DNA of 64,000 nucleotides from the NCBI GenBank assembly GCA_947174505.1, contig CAMWJF010000003.1, positions 62,001 through 126,000 on the forward strand, written 5' to 3'. Source of the DNA: an uncultured Lachnospiraceae bacterium. GTDB taxonomy: Bacteria > Bacillota > Clostridia > Lachnospirales > Lachnospiraceae. Positions within the stretch are counted from its first letter, which is position 1; each line of letters opens with the position of its first letter. The position numbers were made by a program, and so were the translations under genes. Positions 25,461 to 34,645 of the stretch are shown one piece after another. The notes beneath the pieces are model-generated. The model did no database searches, had not been told where the DNA came from, and saw only the letters and a list, made by a program, of their open reading frames with translations.

Positions 25461-27164
25461 TGATAAGTAAAAAGGAGTGTGAGAAAAATCCAGTTCCGCA
25501 TCAATGTAATCGTCTGGTTTTAGTTGGGACAAAAGTACAACCGTCTCCACCCCCGCCGTCCACGGAAACTGGTCGACCGCCACGCACCTCTCTGCTCTGT
25601 ACCCCCTCGCCAGAAAGACTTCCAGGTCCCTCGCCAGGCTGCTCGCCTTGCAGGAGATATACAGAATATGCTCCACCCCGTAATCTATGATCTTCGTGAG
25701 CGCCTTCGGGTGTACACCGTCCCGGGGCGGGTCAAGAATAATCACATCCGGCTTCTCCGCAATCCCATCCAGCACTTTCAGCACATCCCCGGCAATAAAT
25801 TCACAGTTATGTAAACCATTTAGCGCCGCATTTTTTCTTGCCGCCTCCACGGCCTCCTCCACGATCTCCACGCCGATCACCTTTTTTGCCACAGGCGCCA
25901 TCAGCTGCGCGATGGTTCCCGTGCCGCTGTAGAGGTCATACACGATCTTTCCCCGCACGGGTTCATCCATTTCCTCCCGTCCGGCTTCGTCCGCCGTTCC
26001 CTGCGCCGTCTTCTTCCCGGTTCCATCCGCCGCTCCGGCCGACGATGATATATAGCCAGAAATATACTCCCTCGCTATGCTGTAGAGCAGTTCCGCACCA
26101 AGGCTGTTCGTCTGGAAAAAGGAAAACAGCGAAATTTTAAAACGGAGGCCAAGGAGCTCTTCATAAAAATAATCCCGCCCGTACAGAACCGCAGTCCCGT
26201 CGCTTTGCACCACATCCGCCGCGGAGTCATTTCTCACATGCAGGAAGCCCACGATCCTGCCGTCAAGCGGCAGGGCCAGAAGCCGGTCTCTAAGTCCAGC
26301 CAGCAGCTCCCTCTCACCTATACCTTCCTCTGACGCGCTGCGCTCCTGTCCGTCCACCCCCCGTCTCTGTTCACCCGCATTCCGACCGCGTACACCGTCA
26401 CTCTCCTGCAAGCCGTCCTGCGCATCCTGCCACTTTGCCGCATCCTGTCCATGTATCACGCCGCCCGCTGTCTGTGAGACGGGCACCTGGGAGGTCGTCA
26501 CCAGCGCCACCAGAATTTCTCCCGTCTTCGCCGCCCTGCGCACCACAAGATGCCGCAGCCAGCCCGTATGCCGCAGCCTGTGATAAAAGGAAACATCCAT
26601 CCCCTGCTCCCGCAGTCCCGAAAAATAGTCCCTGACACAGCGCAGAATTTTCCGGTAATCCTCTTCCACAATCTGACAGTCCGTCACGGACACGATATCA
26701 TAAAAGCTCCCCCGCTTATGCATTCCAAGGGACAGCGGTCCGTCCTTCACCTCATCCCCGAAGGTAAACTCCATCTTATTCCGGTAACCAAAAACCGCCG
26801 GAGACGCCTTTACCGTCTCAAACAGGCATTCCCCGTCCTGCTTTTCCAGCACAGGCGCAAGCAGCCTCCGCACCTGCCCCTCCTTGATTTTCAGACTCTC
26901 CTCATAGGGAAAGGACAGATAAGTACATCCCCCGCAGCTCCCGAAATGGGGGCAGGGACTTCCCGTCTCCACCGGGGAATGCTCCAACACTTCCAGAAGT
27001 CTTCCTTCGTATCTCCCGTTTCTCGCCTTATTGACAGCCGCCCGCACTTTTTGTCCCAGCAGGGCGTTTTTCACCGTGCAGACGCCCTCCCCGCAGATTA
27101 CGATCCCCTTATTCGGAAAATCCATCCGTTCCACAATACCTTCTATGATCTGTCCTTTTTTCAT
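25449..27164 (-). CDS. rlmD: 23S rRNA (uracil-5-)-methyltransferase, RlmD/RlmCD type
   Basis: 571 residues from the ATG at 27164 (MKKGQIIEGIVERMDFPNKG) with GGAG upstream; the 73 codons before it overlap a palindromic repeat and are not protein-like. The TRAM-like start is followed by the 4Fe-4S motif (CPHFGSCGGCTYLSF), the SAM site (YDLYSGTGTIAQLMA), DPPRDGVHPKAL and the catalytic ISCKASSLARDLE. About 50 low-complexity residues (GRNAGEQRRGVDGQERSASE region) are inserted between strands, and a second insert follows ISGYIS. The C-terminus (SQLKPDDYIDAELDF) starts like the longer tail of related clostridial proteins but stops soon after, next to the toxin gene. Confidence 0.9.
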   Translation of the reverse strand: MKKGQIIEGIVERMDFPNKGIVICGEGVCTVKNALLGQKVRAAVNKARNGRYEGRLLEVLEHSPVETGSPCPHFGSCGGCTYLSFPYEESLKIKEGQVRRLLAPVLEKQDGECLFETVKASPAVFGYRNKMEFTFGDEVKDGPLSLGMHKRGSFYDIVSVTDCQIVEEDYRKILRCVRDYFSGLREQGMDVSFYHRLRHTGWLRHLVVRRAAKTGEILVALVTTSQVPVSQTAGGVIHGQDAAKWQDAQDGLQESDGVRGRNAGEQRRGVDGQERSASEEGIGERELLAGLRDRLLALPLDGRIVGFLHVRNDSAADVVQSDGTAVLYGRDYFYEELLGLRFKISLFSFFQTNSLGAELLYSIAREYISGYISSSAGAADGTGKKTAQGTADEAGREEMDEPVRGKIVYDLYSGTGTIAQLMAPVAKKVIGVEIVEEAVEAARKNAALNGLHNCEFIAGDVLKVLDGIAEKPDVIILDPPRDGVHPKALTKIIDYGVEHILYISCKASSLARDLEVFLARGYRAERCVAVDQFPWTAGVETVVLLSQLKPDDYIDAELDFSHTPFYLSVSP

Positions 27165-27288
27165 GTTGTCTCCGTCCTCATGCCTGTATGGCGTCTGCTG
27201 TTGTGTCTTTTCGGACTCTGTCCGTATGCCTTTTCTTCCGCGGCCGGGCCTGTTCACAAACATACATCCCGGCTGCGACCTTCCTCTC

Positions 27289-27341
27289 ACGCGATAAGCA
27301 GGTCGGGATGCTTCGTATCTCTTCCGACTCTGCCTATGCGT
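27289..27341 (-). repeat. Palindromic element B, short copy
   Basis: ACGCGATAAGCAG at the left and CGACTCTGCCTATGCGT at the right form imperfect terminal inverted repeats around a GGGATGCTTCGTATCTC core, the same layout as the elements at 34135-34399. It lies in the leader of the methyltransferase gene. Confidence 0.65.
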
Positions 27342-27402
27342 ACAAAAGGCCGCCGGGAAAGATACATTCCCGCCGGCCCTCACATTCTCTCACAGAAAAA
27401 TT

Positions 27403-27678
27403 CTACACACCTGTGTCCTCGTCTTCATCCTCATCCTCGAAAAAATCGTCATCGAAATCATCGTCGAAGTCGTCCTCAAAATCCTCAAGATAATCGGGCG
27501 TCAGGTAACGGTACACGGCATATGCGATAGCTGCTACCGCCGCAACAGCGCCGATCACTGCAAATATCCATAAAATACTGTTTTTCTTCTCTTCCTCATG
27601 TTTCCTGCCGAGAAGCTCATTCACACCCGCATTGTCCATGATCTCATCCAATTTATTCAAAATCTCCTTCTTGCTCAT
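27403..27678 (-). CDS. Small single-pass membrane protein with acidic tail
   Basis: 91 residues: a charged cytoplasmic part (MSKKEILNKLDEIMDNAGVNELLGRKHEEE), one membrane helix at about 34-57 (ILWIFAVIGAVAAVAAIAYAVY), and a tail made almost only of Asp, Glu and Phe (DDFDDDFDDDFFEDEDEDED). I do not recognise a named family; similar proteins are common in Lachnospiraceae. The acidic tail could bind cations or basic partners. It lies upstream of the methyltransferase gene, separated by element B, and has its own 236-base AT-rich leader up to pcrA. Confidence 0.72.
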   Translation of the reverse strand: MSKKEILNKLDEIMDNAGVNELLGRKHEEEKKNSILWIFAVIGAVAAVAAIAYAVYRYLTPDYLEDFEDDFDDDFDDDFFEDEDEDEDTGV

Positions 27679-27914
27679 CCTGTAGCCCTCTCTTTCCCAT
27701 ACATTGTGACCGCGCTAATCTGACAAAATCGTCTGCAAGCAGCCATTCTGCCATCTTACCGTATGGCACTGCTCCTTGCCATCACGCATAGTATACCACC
27801 TTTTTTCAGATTTTACTATATGTGAATATTTTATTTTATGAAAATTATGTAAAAATATGCATCCGCTCGCGGCGATTTTAAAAATTTTTCTCATTTTTTG
27901 CAACGACTGCGTCC

Positions 27915-30287
27915 TCAGACCTTCTGTAGCTTTGCAAATCCCGCATACATGATCTTCTGTCCGGCTTCGTCGAAAACCACCGTCACCTGACTGTCCCTTG
28001 GGCCGGGTTCAATCTTTAGGACCGTACCCTCTCCGTAACGGGCGTGGCGCACCCGGTCCCCCTCTCCGTAACCGATCCTTCCGGGAGCCGCAGGCGCATC
28101 CGCCCCTGCCGGGCCGGATGCGGTGTTCCCCGCTCCAAAAGGATTGCCGCCCACCGTAACCGGCGCTTTCCCTGCGCCGCGCTTAATCGGCGCCGCGTAA
28201 GCCTTCTTTCTCTCCGTATACGCACCCGGCGCCGCCGCATAAGGTTTGACAGGCTCCATGTAGGATTTTGGCGCCGCCCCGTAAGGCTTCGTCCGCAGAA
28301 GGCTGCGCTCCTGCGAGTCGTCCTCGTATATTTCTTCCATCCTCTTCTTTACCGGCACAGGCGTGCCGTCCAAAAGCTGAGGCGGGATTTCCCGCACAAA
28401 ACGACTGATGGGATTATACTGCGTCTCGCCTCTGATCATGCGCTGTTTCGCACAGGTAAGAGTCAGCTCCTCTCTGGCTCTGGTAATTCCCACATAGGCG
28501 AGTCTCCTCTCCTCCTCGATCTCCATGGGATCGTCCGAGGTGATCGTCATATAGCTTGGAAACACACCGTCCTCCATGCCCGCCAGATAGATATGTTCAA
28601 ACTCCAGTCCCTTGGCGCTGTGCAGGGTCATAAGCAGCACCCGGTCGCCGTCGCCGTCCACCCGGTCGATGTCCGCCACCAGCGCCACCTCTTCCAGAAA
28701 CTCACTCAGGGAAGGTTCGTCGTTTTCCTCCTCATAGGCCACCACTTTGCTGACTAACTCCTCGATATTCTCAACACGGTCTGCCGCGTCCTCCTCGTCG
28801 GATTCCTCCAGCTCCTTCAAATACCCCGTGAGATCCAGCACATCCTTGACAAGCTCTTCCAGACTGTAAAACTCCTGTTTGCTGCGGAAGCTCTGTATCA
28901 TGGTCACAAATGGTTTCAGTTTCCCCGCGCTCCTGCCGATCGTCACAATCTGATCCGCCTCCGTGAGCGCGTCAAAAAAGCTGATATTCCTCTCATCGGC
29001 ATATTCCTGCACCCGCACAATAGTGGCCGCGCCGATGCCCCGTCTGGGCACGTTGATAATCCGCTTCACCGCCACATCGTCCCTGCCGTTGTCTATGGTT
29101 TTCAGATACGCAAGCACATCCTTGATCTCCCGTCTGGAATAAAAATTTGTGCCGCCGACCACATCGTAGGGAATGCCCTCCATAATAAAACGCTCTTCCA
29201 GAAGACGTGCCTGGGCGTTGGTGCGGTAGAGCACGGCGCACGCCCCGTAGGAAATCTGCCCCTTTCTCTTCTTTTTTGCCACATCCCCGGCGATGTATTC
29301 CGCCTCCTCGTAACCCGTGTCAAACTGCCGAAAGCCGATGCGGGCTCCTTCCGCCTTATCCGTCCAAAGGGCCTTTTCCTTGCGGCCCTTGTTGTTTTTG
29401 ATGACCGCGTTGGCAGCGTCCAGAACCATCTGGGTGGAGCGGTAATTCTGCTCCAGCTTGACAACGAAAGCGTCCGGGTAAACCTTCTCAAAATCGAGGA
29501 TGTTGCGGATATTCGCCCCCCTGAACTTATAGATGGACTGGTCGTCATCGCCCACCACACAGAGGTTTCTGTGTTTGGCTGCCAGGAGCCGGATCAGTTC
29601 GAACTGCGCCGTGTTGGTATCCTGATACTCGTCCACCATAATATAGCGGAATCTGTCCTGATAGGAGGAAAGCACCTGGGCATCCGCCTTGAAAAGCTCC
29701 ACCGTCTTCATGATGAGGTCGTCAAAATCCAGCGCGTTGTTTTTCTTTAAAGTGGCCTGATACTCCCGGTACGCCTTGGCAATCTTACTGCCATTATAAT
29801 CGAAACCGTTCTGCATCTCATATTCCTGCGGATCGATCAGCTCGTCCTTGGCAGAGGAGATGGCGCTTAATATCGTGCGCTCCTTCAGCATCTTCGTGTC
29901 GATCTGCAGTTTCTTGCAGACCTCCTTCATAATCCCCTTCTGGTCGTCGGTATCGTAAATCGTAAAATGGTTGTCATAGCCCAGTCTGTCTATGTACCGG
30001 CGTAAGATACGCACGCAGGTGGAGTGGAAGGTAGATACCCAGATCTGCTCCGCGCCAAAACCCACGATCTTGTCCACGCGTTCCCGCATCTCTCCCGCCG
30101 CCTTGTTCGTAAATGTAATCGCCAGAATGTGATAGGGCGCCACACCCGCCCTGTCGATCAGGTATGCCACCCTATGCGTTAAAACTCTGGTTTTGCCGGA
30201 ACCGGCGCCTGCCAGAATCAGCACAGGCCCCTCCGTCTGCATGACGGCCTGCCTCTGCTTCTCATTTAATGTGTCATATATGCTCAT
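27915..30287 (-). CDS. pcrA: ATP-dependent DNA helicase PcrA/UvrD
   Basis: 790 residues from the ATG at 30287 (MSIYDTLNEKQRQAVMQTEG). Superfamily 1A motifs are complete: LAGAGSGKTRVLTHR (Walker A), ITFTNKAA (Ia), VDEYQDTN (II), VGDDDQSIYKFRGA (III), LEQNYRST (IV), LMTLHSAKGLEF (V) and YVGITRARE (VI). The C-terminal linker is Pro/Ala-rich and ends in a Tudor-like domain (GDRVRHARYGEGTVLKIE) that in PcrA contacts RNA polymerase. It unwinds 3'-5' in repair and clears replication-transcription conflicts. The ribosome site before 30287 is weak; an upstream non-ATG start is possible. Confidence 0.96.
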   Translation of the reverse strand: MSIYDTLNEKQRQAVMQTEGPVLILAGAGSGKTRVLTHRVAYLIDRAGVAPYHILAITFTNKAAGEMRERVDKIVGFGAEQIWVSTFHSTCVRILRRYIDRLGYDNHFTIYDTDDQKGIMKEVCKKLQIDTKMLKERTILSAISSAKDELIDPQEYEMQNGFDYNGSKIAKAYREYQATLKKNNALDFDDLIMKTVELFKADAQVLSSYQDRFRYIMVDEYQDTNTAQFELIRLLAAKHRNLCVVGDDDQSIYKFRGANIRNILDFEKVYPDAFVVKLEQNYRSTQMVLDAANAVIKNNKGRKEKALWTDKAEGARIGFRQFDTGYEEAEYIAGDVAKKKRKGQISYGACAVLYRTNAQARLLEERFIMEGIPYDVVGGTNFYSRREIKDVLAYLKTIDNGRDDVAVKRIINVPRRGIGAATIVRVQEYADERNISFFDALTEADQIVTIGRSAGKLKPFVTMIQSFRSKQEFYSLEELVKDVLDLTGYLKELEESDEEDAADRVENIEELVSKVVAYEEENDEPSLSEFLEEVALVADIDRVDGDGDRVLLMTLHSAKGLEFEHIYLAGMEDGVFPSYMTITSDDPMEIEEERRLAYVGITRAREELTLTCAKQRMIRGETQYNPISRFVREIPPQLLDGTPVPVKKRMEEIYEDDSQERSLLRTKPYGAAPKSYMEPVKPYAAAPGAYTERKKAYAAPIKRGAGKAPVTVGGNPFGAGNTASGPAGADAPAAPGRIGYGEGDRVRHARYGEGTVLKIEPGPRDSQVTVVFDEAGQKIMYAGFAKLQKV

Positions 30288-30349
30288 ACTTTTTACTGTC
30301 CCCTGTCTCCATACCGTTACCCGGCTTACCATCCGCTATTTTTTGTATT

Positions 30350-30562
30350 TCAGAACATACCATGCACAATCCCGCCTCGTCTGTCTCTAAGAGCTGAAAA
30401 TATCTTCTTATAATGACATCCGCTGACAGAATGTTCACCACCGATATGTTCAGGCATATCCGACCTGTATCCGCGCCGGTGACAGAGCGGACAGCTATTT
30501 AGCCATTTCTCTATTCCCGGATAGCTCTTGATATACCAGTCAATCTCTCTTTGACGACTCAT
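30350..30562 (-). CDS. Small Cys/His protein translationally coupled to the SPFH gene
   Basis: 70 residues. The start codon overlaps the SPFH stop in ATGA, strong evidence that it is real and coupled. It contains CPLCHRRGY and later HIGGEH and GCHYKK, a likely zinc site made of two Cys from CPLC plus His/Cys further on. No signal or membrane helix is present. I do not recognise the family. The coupling suggests an equimolar partner of the SPFH protein, whose own C-terminus also ends in zinc ribbons. Confidence 0.65.
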   Translation of the reverse strand: MSRQREIDWYIKSYPGIEKWLNSCPLCHRRGYRSDMPEHIGGEHSVSGCHYKKIFSALRDRRGGIVHGMF

Positions 30563-31542
30563 AAAAGCTGATTGCCGCAGTTGCCGCAGAATTTGGAGCC
30601 CGTAGTAGGCGTGCCGCAGTTCGGACAGAACTTCGGTCCCTGTCCCCCCTGTGCTGCAGGCTGTCCCATCTGCTGTCCCTGTCCGGCCGCATTCGCGCCG
30701 CCCATATTCATCTGGTTTACCATCTGCTGTCCGATGGCCATACCCATCTGTAAGCCCACCATATCAGCGGCCATACCGGTGCCGCTGCCGCCCTTCCCGA
30801 TGGAGTCAGCCGCCGCCATCTGGGTGTACTTATTCATATCGCCCACCATGGACTGCGCCGCCGCCTTCTCCTGCATCTTCCGAATCTCTTCCGGGTAGGA
30901 GAAGCTCTCGATCGTAAAGCCCGAGATCGCGATACCAAGCGTCCTCATGTCCGCGTCCAGCTCACTCTCAATGCCCTTGGCAATATTTCTTGCATCCGCC
31001 TGCAGGTTGAACATGTCCCTGCCTTCCTTGCTGATCCAGCTCATCAGGAGCTGGTCCAGGCTTGCAATGATGCGCTCCTTCACATCTCCCACCGTATAGG
31101 TCTGTCTGATACCCGCCAGCTTTTCAATCAGCACATCATGCGCCGCCACCCTGCAGTTGAACGCACCGAAGGCCCGGATCGGCATACCGCCGGGAAGGCC
31201 GGGCGCAGGCAGATTGATGGCATTTTTCGTGCCCCATTTCACCAGCAGCTCCTTGGTGTTGATGAAGAGCACCTCCGCCCGAAGCGGCGTGCTGAAACCG
31301 AACTTAAAGCTCTTTAAAGTGGTCAGGAAGGGAATGATATCGGACTCAATGTCGTAGTCTCCGTCCTCCTCGAAAATACCTTCCACCCTGCCGTTATAAA
31401 GAAAGATCGCATCCTGCCCCGGGCGGATAATCAGCCGGGAACCTTTCTTGATCTCCTGATTCTGAAACTTATAAAACAATACGCCCGCACCGTTTTCATT
31501 CCACTCGATGACGCTTGAAAACTGATTTTTTAAAAATCCCAT
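30559..31542 (-). CDS. SPFH-domain protein with C-terminal zinc ribbon (YdjI-like)
   Basis: 327 residues from the ATG at 31542 (MGFLKNQFSSVIEWNE) with GGAGG upstream. An SPFH/band-7 type domain covers residues 1 to about 230 (LIIRPGQDAIFLYNG, then GFTIESFSYPEEIRKMQEKAAAQ), followed by a Met/Gly/Gln-rich linker and a double zinc ribbon (CPNCGTPTTGSKFCGNCG) at the end. Bacillus YdjI has this layout and works with YdjG/YdjH and a PspA protein in membrane-stress response. Here the TPM and zinc-ribbon genes of that type lie at 20.5-22.4 kb. Overlaps the next gene by 4 bases. Confidence 0.83.
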   Translation of the reverse strand: MGFLKNQFSSVIEWNENGAGVLFYKFQNQEIKKGSRLIIRPGQDAIFLYNGRVEGIFEEDGDYDIESDIIPFLTTLKSFKFGFSTPLRAEVLFINTKELLVKWGTKNAINLPAPGLPGGMPIRAFGAFNCRVAAHDVLIEKLAGIRQTYTVGDVKERIIASLDQLLMSWISKEGRDMFNLQADARNIAKGIESELDADMRTLGIAISGFTIESFSYPEEIRKMQEKAAAQSMVGDMNKYTQMAAADSIGKGGSGTGMAADMVGLQMGMAIGQQMVNQMNMGGANAAGQGQQMGQPAAQGGQGPKFCPNCGTPTTGSKFCGNCGNQLL

Positions 31543-31588
31543 TTTTCCCTCCACTTTTCTTCTACTATATCTCAGGTTCCCTTATGTA

Positions 31589-33073
31589 TCAGCTCCGGCT
31601 CTGGTTAAGCTGTTTTGCCTGACCACTCAGATCCTCCACCAGTCTGTCTACCTCTGCCACAATCTTCGTATTGTTCTCACTCACCCGGAATGTCTCCTGC
31701 GAATGCGCGGACACTTCCTGCATGATCGCCGAGATCGTCTGGATACTCTCCACAATCACCCGGTTGGCCTCCGCCAGCTGCTTCACAGAACCGTCCAGCC
31801 GCCTGCTCTGTTCGTCCACCTGATCGGTGTCAGCCGCAATCTTCTCAAAGCTGTCGGCTGCATGCACTGCGGATTCACTCTGCCTGCGGTTGCTCTCCAT
31901 CAGCTCCTCCACCGTACCGGCGGCGGTCTTTAATTTATCCGAAACACTGCGGATAACATCTGTGATATCGACCGTCGCTCCCTGCGTCTGGTTGGCCAGG
32001 TTGGAAATCTCCGTAGCCACCACCGCAAAGCCCCTGCCGGCCTCCCCGGCACGCGCCGCCTCAATGCTGGCATTTAAGGCAAGCAGACTAGTCTGGCTGG
32101 CTACGCTGGTAATCATATCTATGATCGTCTGCATATTGGCGGTATACTCTGCCAGCCCCTCCATTTCCTCTACGGCCTGCGCCCCCGCCTTCTCCGAGTG
32201 TTCCATCTGTCTGTTCAATATCTGCAGATTCTCCCTGCCCAGCCGCACACTTTCCTTCGTCTCCGCCATGTGCTGCGTGATCGCTTCCATCACGTCCGCC
32301 ATCTGGCCGATATGGTTCTGAATTTCCTCTGTCTGCCCAAGCTGATTCTGAATGGACTGTGCCGTCTCATTGGTGCCGGCAGAAACCTCCTGCATGGCGT
32401 CTCTCGTCTCCGATACCGCGCTCCCCAGCTCGCGCATCTGTCCGGCCACATCAAGAATGCCCCCTGACATTTGTTCGGATATCCGCATCACCTTTTCCAG
32501 CAGTTCTGAGACGTTGTCCTTCTCCCGGTCCAGCTCTGCCAGCTTGGCCGCATTGATCTTTTCCAGCGTCTTTGTGGCAAGGCAGAGAAAAACCGCCACA
32601 AGCAGAAGAAGCGCCATTCGAATTTCGTAGGTTGCCATATCTTCGGCCCTAATACCGCCGGTCATGCCCTGCCAGACCAAAAATGCCAGGTTGATGACAA
32701 CGCCCGCCCCCGACACTCCGGCGCAGAGCTTTACATCCGAATAGAGAATGAGCACCAGACAGATCGGTATTATATAAGTAAAGGCAAGCATACTGACCGT
32801 GGTAAACACCACAAAAAGATAAAAGAGGCTGTAAGTCACGCCTATCACATATTTCAGACGCGTATCCGACGGCTCCCTGTTATACAGGAAAACCGCAAGC
32901 GCCACCGGCAGAATCGCAACCAGCGAAAAGACCACATAATACCCTATGGTTCTGCTGCCCTTGAGCACTTCGATCAAATAGGCGATCTCCAGCACGGCCA
33001 CGATCACCGTATGACAGGCGACCGCCATCTTATTCATCGCCCTCGCACCGTCAAATGTACCATTATTATCCAT
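31589..33073 (-). CDS. Methyl-accepting chemotaxis protein
   Basis: 494 residues. Five to six membrane helices fill residues 15 to about 175, with almost no extracellular sensor domain; no HAMP domain is evident. The cytoplasmic signalling helices carry the receptor hairpin [21 protein letters not shown] followed by [17 protein letters not shown], and long heptad repeats on either side. The compact membrane sensor suggests sensing of lipid-soluble or membrane-state signals. No che genes are in the window. The signal could feed flagella or, speculatively, type IV pili. AGGAGG precedes the start. Confidence 0.92.
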   Translation of the reverse strand: MDNNGTFDGARAMNKMAVACHTVIVAVLEIAYLIEVLKGSRTIGYYVVFSLVAILPVALAVFLYNREPSDTRLKYVIGVTYSLFYLFVVFTTVSMLAFTYIIPICLVLILYSDVKLCAGVSGAGVVINLAFLVWQGMTGGIRAEDMATYEIRMALLLLVAVFLCLATKTLEKINAAKLAELDREKDNVSELLEKVMRISEQMSGGILDVAGQMRELGSAVSETRDAMQEVSAGTNETAQSIQNQLGQTEEIQNHIGQMADVMEAITQHMAETKESVRLGRENLQILNRQMEHSEKAGAQAVEEMEGLAEYTANMQTIIDMITSVASQTSLLALNASIEAARAGEAGRGFAVVATEISNLANQTQGATVDITDVIRSVSDKLKTAAGTVEELMESNRRQSESAVHAADSFEKIAADTDQVDEQSRRLDGSVKQLAEANRVIVESIQTISAIMQEVSAHSQETFRVSENNTKIVAEVDRLVEDLSGQAKQLNQSRS

Positions 33074-33234
33074 TTCCTGTCCTCCTTTTTATGTTAGAAC
33101 ATTTAGAAAACAAAAAACAAAATTATGGTTTAGTATACCATATCATCTTGTACGGGGACAACACTTTTATGCGATATCCCCTGCTTTCGGAATACTTTGC
33201 CGTTTTTACGGTATACTTTGCGCCCCAGATTCCG

Positions 33235-34095
33235 CTAGCTCACCCCGATCACAATTCCGGCAATGATAATGGCGGCGCAGATGAGCTTGTGCGCGGTATT
33301 CTTTTCCTTAAACAAAAACCGTCCTGCCAGAATCGTCACCACACAGCCCGCCTGTTTTAAGAGCGTCATCATCGTAACGCGGCTTCCCTCCATGCCGTTT
33401 GCCACGAAAAGCGCCCTGTCCGCAATCACAATCAGCAGGCTTAAAAGCCACACCCACTTATTGCAGACTGCCCGTTTCCAGTTCACCGGCGTGCGGGAAA
33501 TCAGAATGAACAGCAGATAAAGCAGCGTCAGAAACAGCAGATACCAGAACTGCAGCTGGGAGCTTGTGATCTCCCGCATCAGAATCTTGTCAAGCAGCCC
33601 CGAAACCGCATTCAGCAGACAGGAGGCAAAGGCCATCACCACATACCTGATTTCCACGGACTCTCCCGCGCTCTTTGCCGCCTCCCGCACGCTCCTGGGA
33701 TGATACTTTAATAAAAGAAGCCCTGCCGACACGAGAAGCAGGCCAATGACCTGAAATGTGCCAAGCGCCTCCTGCAGTACGATGACTCCCAGCATGGTTG
33801 CGAAGAGCACACGGGACAGATCCAGCACACCGTAAAGGCTGATGGGCATTCTTTTGATGGCGCGGAAGCTGCACATCCACGCCAGAAAAATGACAAAGGA
33901 CTTCATCGCAATATAAAAATAGCAGCGTGGTTCCACTCCCATCGACACACCGGCGGACGGTAAAACCATCACAAAAGACAGGAAAGTGTATACAAACAGT
34001 ACCTCTATGGTAGAGTTTTTCTCCAAGGCCTTTTTCTTCACGATCTCCCGCACGCCTTTTAGAACGCCGTATAACAAAACCAGCCAGATCCACAT
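33235..34095 (-). CDS. DMT-superfamily (EamA) transporter
   Basis: 286 residues from the ATG at 34095 (MWIWLVLLYGVLKG), with GGAGG nine bases upstream. Ten hydrophobic segments form two EamA repeats, including LSRVLFATMLGVIVLQEALG (repeat 1 end) and GSRVTMMTLLKQAGCVVTILAGRFLFKEK (repeat 2, given here as a description of residues about 235-265). Such proteins export or import small metabolites; the substrate cannot be told. The upstream open frame runs into element B repeats and was not used. Confidence 0.82.
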   Translation of the reverse strand: MWIWLVLLYGVLKGVREIVKKKALEKNSTIEVLFVYTFLSFVMVLPSAGVSMGVEPRCYFYIAMKSFVIFLAWMCSFRAIKRMPISLYGVLDLSRVLFATMLGVIVLQEALGTFQVIGLLLVSAGLLLLKYHPRSVREAAKSAGESVEIRYVVMAFASCLLNAVSGLLDKILMREITSSQLQFWYLLFLTLLYLLFILISRTPVNWKRAVCNKWVWLLSLLIVIADRALFVANGMEGSRVTMMTLLKQAGCVVTILAGRFLFKEKNTAHKLICAAIIIAGIVIGVS

Positions 34096-34134
34096 TTCTT
34101 TAGTACCTCCCGCTTTCCAGCAAAACACTGTTCT

Positions 34135-34399
34135 GCGCATAAGCAGACTCGAAATGCTACGCATTTCTCGTTCGCAGTCTTCGTTCCCTTCGGCACGCGC
34201 ATAAGCAGATCGAGATGCTTCGCATCTCTCACTCGCGTTGCTCGTCATAAACAGTCATAGCCCGTTTCTGACTCTGCGCATAAGCAGACTCGAAATGCTT
34301 CGCATTTCTCGTTCGCGTTGCTCGCCGTAAGTCCCCCGAACCATCTGCTCATGCAAACATGGCATCTGTTTCGTGTGCCTTCCGACTCTGCTTATGCGC
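34135..34399. repeat. Palindromic element B, long compound copy
   Basis: Three direct copies of GCGCATAAGCAGA start at 34135, 34197 and 34276, each followed by a hairpin of the form GAAATGC-TTC-GCATTTC. The region closes with the inverted end CGACTCTGCTTATGCGC at 34383-34399. It therefore looks like a nested or tandem insertion of a MITE-like unit with about 17-bp terminal inverted repeats. Spacing is irregular and inner segments are related, so it is not CRISPR. It lies between the DMT transporter and tRNA-Gly. Confidence 0.72.
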
Positions 34400-34449
34400 G
34401 AAAAAAATAGCTGTAAAGCGGGGTGGCTTTACAACTATGTTGCTGAGAG

Positions 34450-34519
34450 CAGGCGAGGGGAATCGAACCCCCCTCCCAAGCTTGGGAAGCTTGTATTCTA
34501 CCGATGAACTACGCCTGCA
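34450..34519 (-). tRNA. tRNA-Gly (anticodon CCC)
   Basis: The minus strand folds into a complete 70-nt cloverleaf: acceptor GCAGGCG/CGCCTGC, D arm GTTC...GAAT, anticodon stem CAAGC/GCTTG with loop TTCCCAA (CCC at 34-36), and T loop TTCGATT. CCA is not encoded. It would read GGG codons. Confidence 0.93.
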
Positions 34520-34645
34520 AACTTACGACTTAAACAGTATACCATTTTCTCTCGAAAAAGAAAAGCACTTTTTTTTCTTCCGCATAAACTATAGTAAAAT
34601 TTCTTTTATGGATTGCCCGTAAGAGGCGGCAATCCGAGGAGGAAC

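Noticed and set aside
27165-27383. N-terminal extension of the RlmD-like protein
   Set aside because: The codons overlap element B, have no family similarity, and a good ribosome site lies at the ATG at 27164.
33074-33234. Short plus-strand frame between the chemoreceptor and transporter genes
   Set aside because: No ribosome site and no protein-like composition; treated as intergenic.
34135-34399. Direct repeats that might be a CRISPR array
   Set aside because: Spacing is irregular, the segments between repeats are related to each other, repeats contain inner hairpins, and no cas gene is near.
34520-34645. TPP riboswitch before the NMT1/THI5-like lipoprotein
   Set aside because: No CTGAGA or ACCTGA(T) blocks occur in the short gap.
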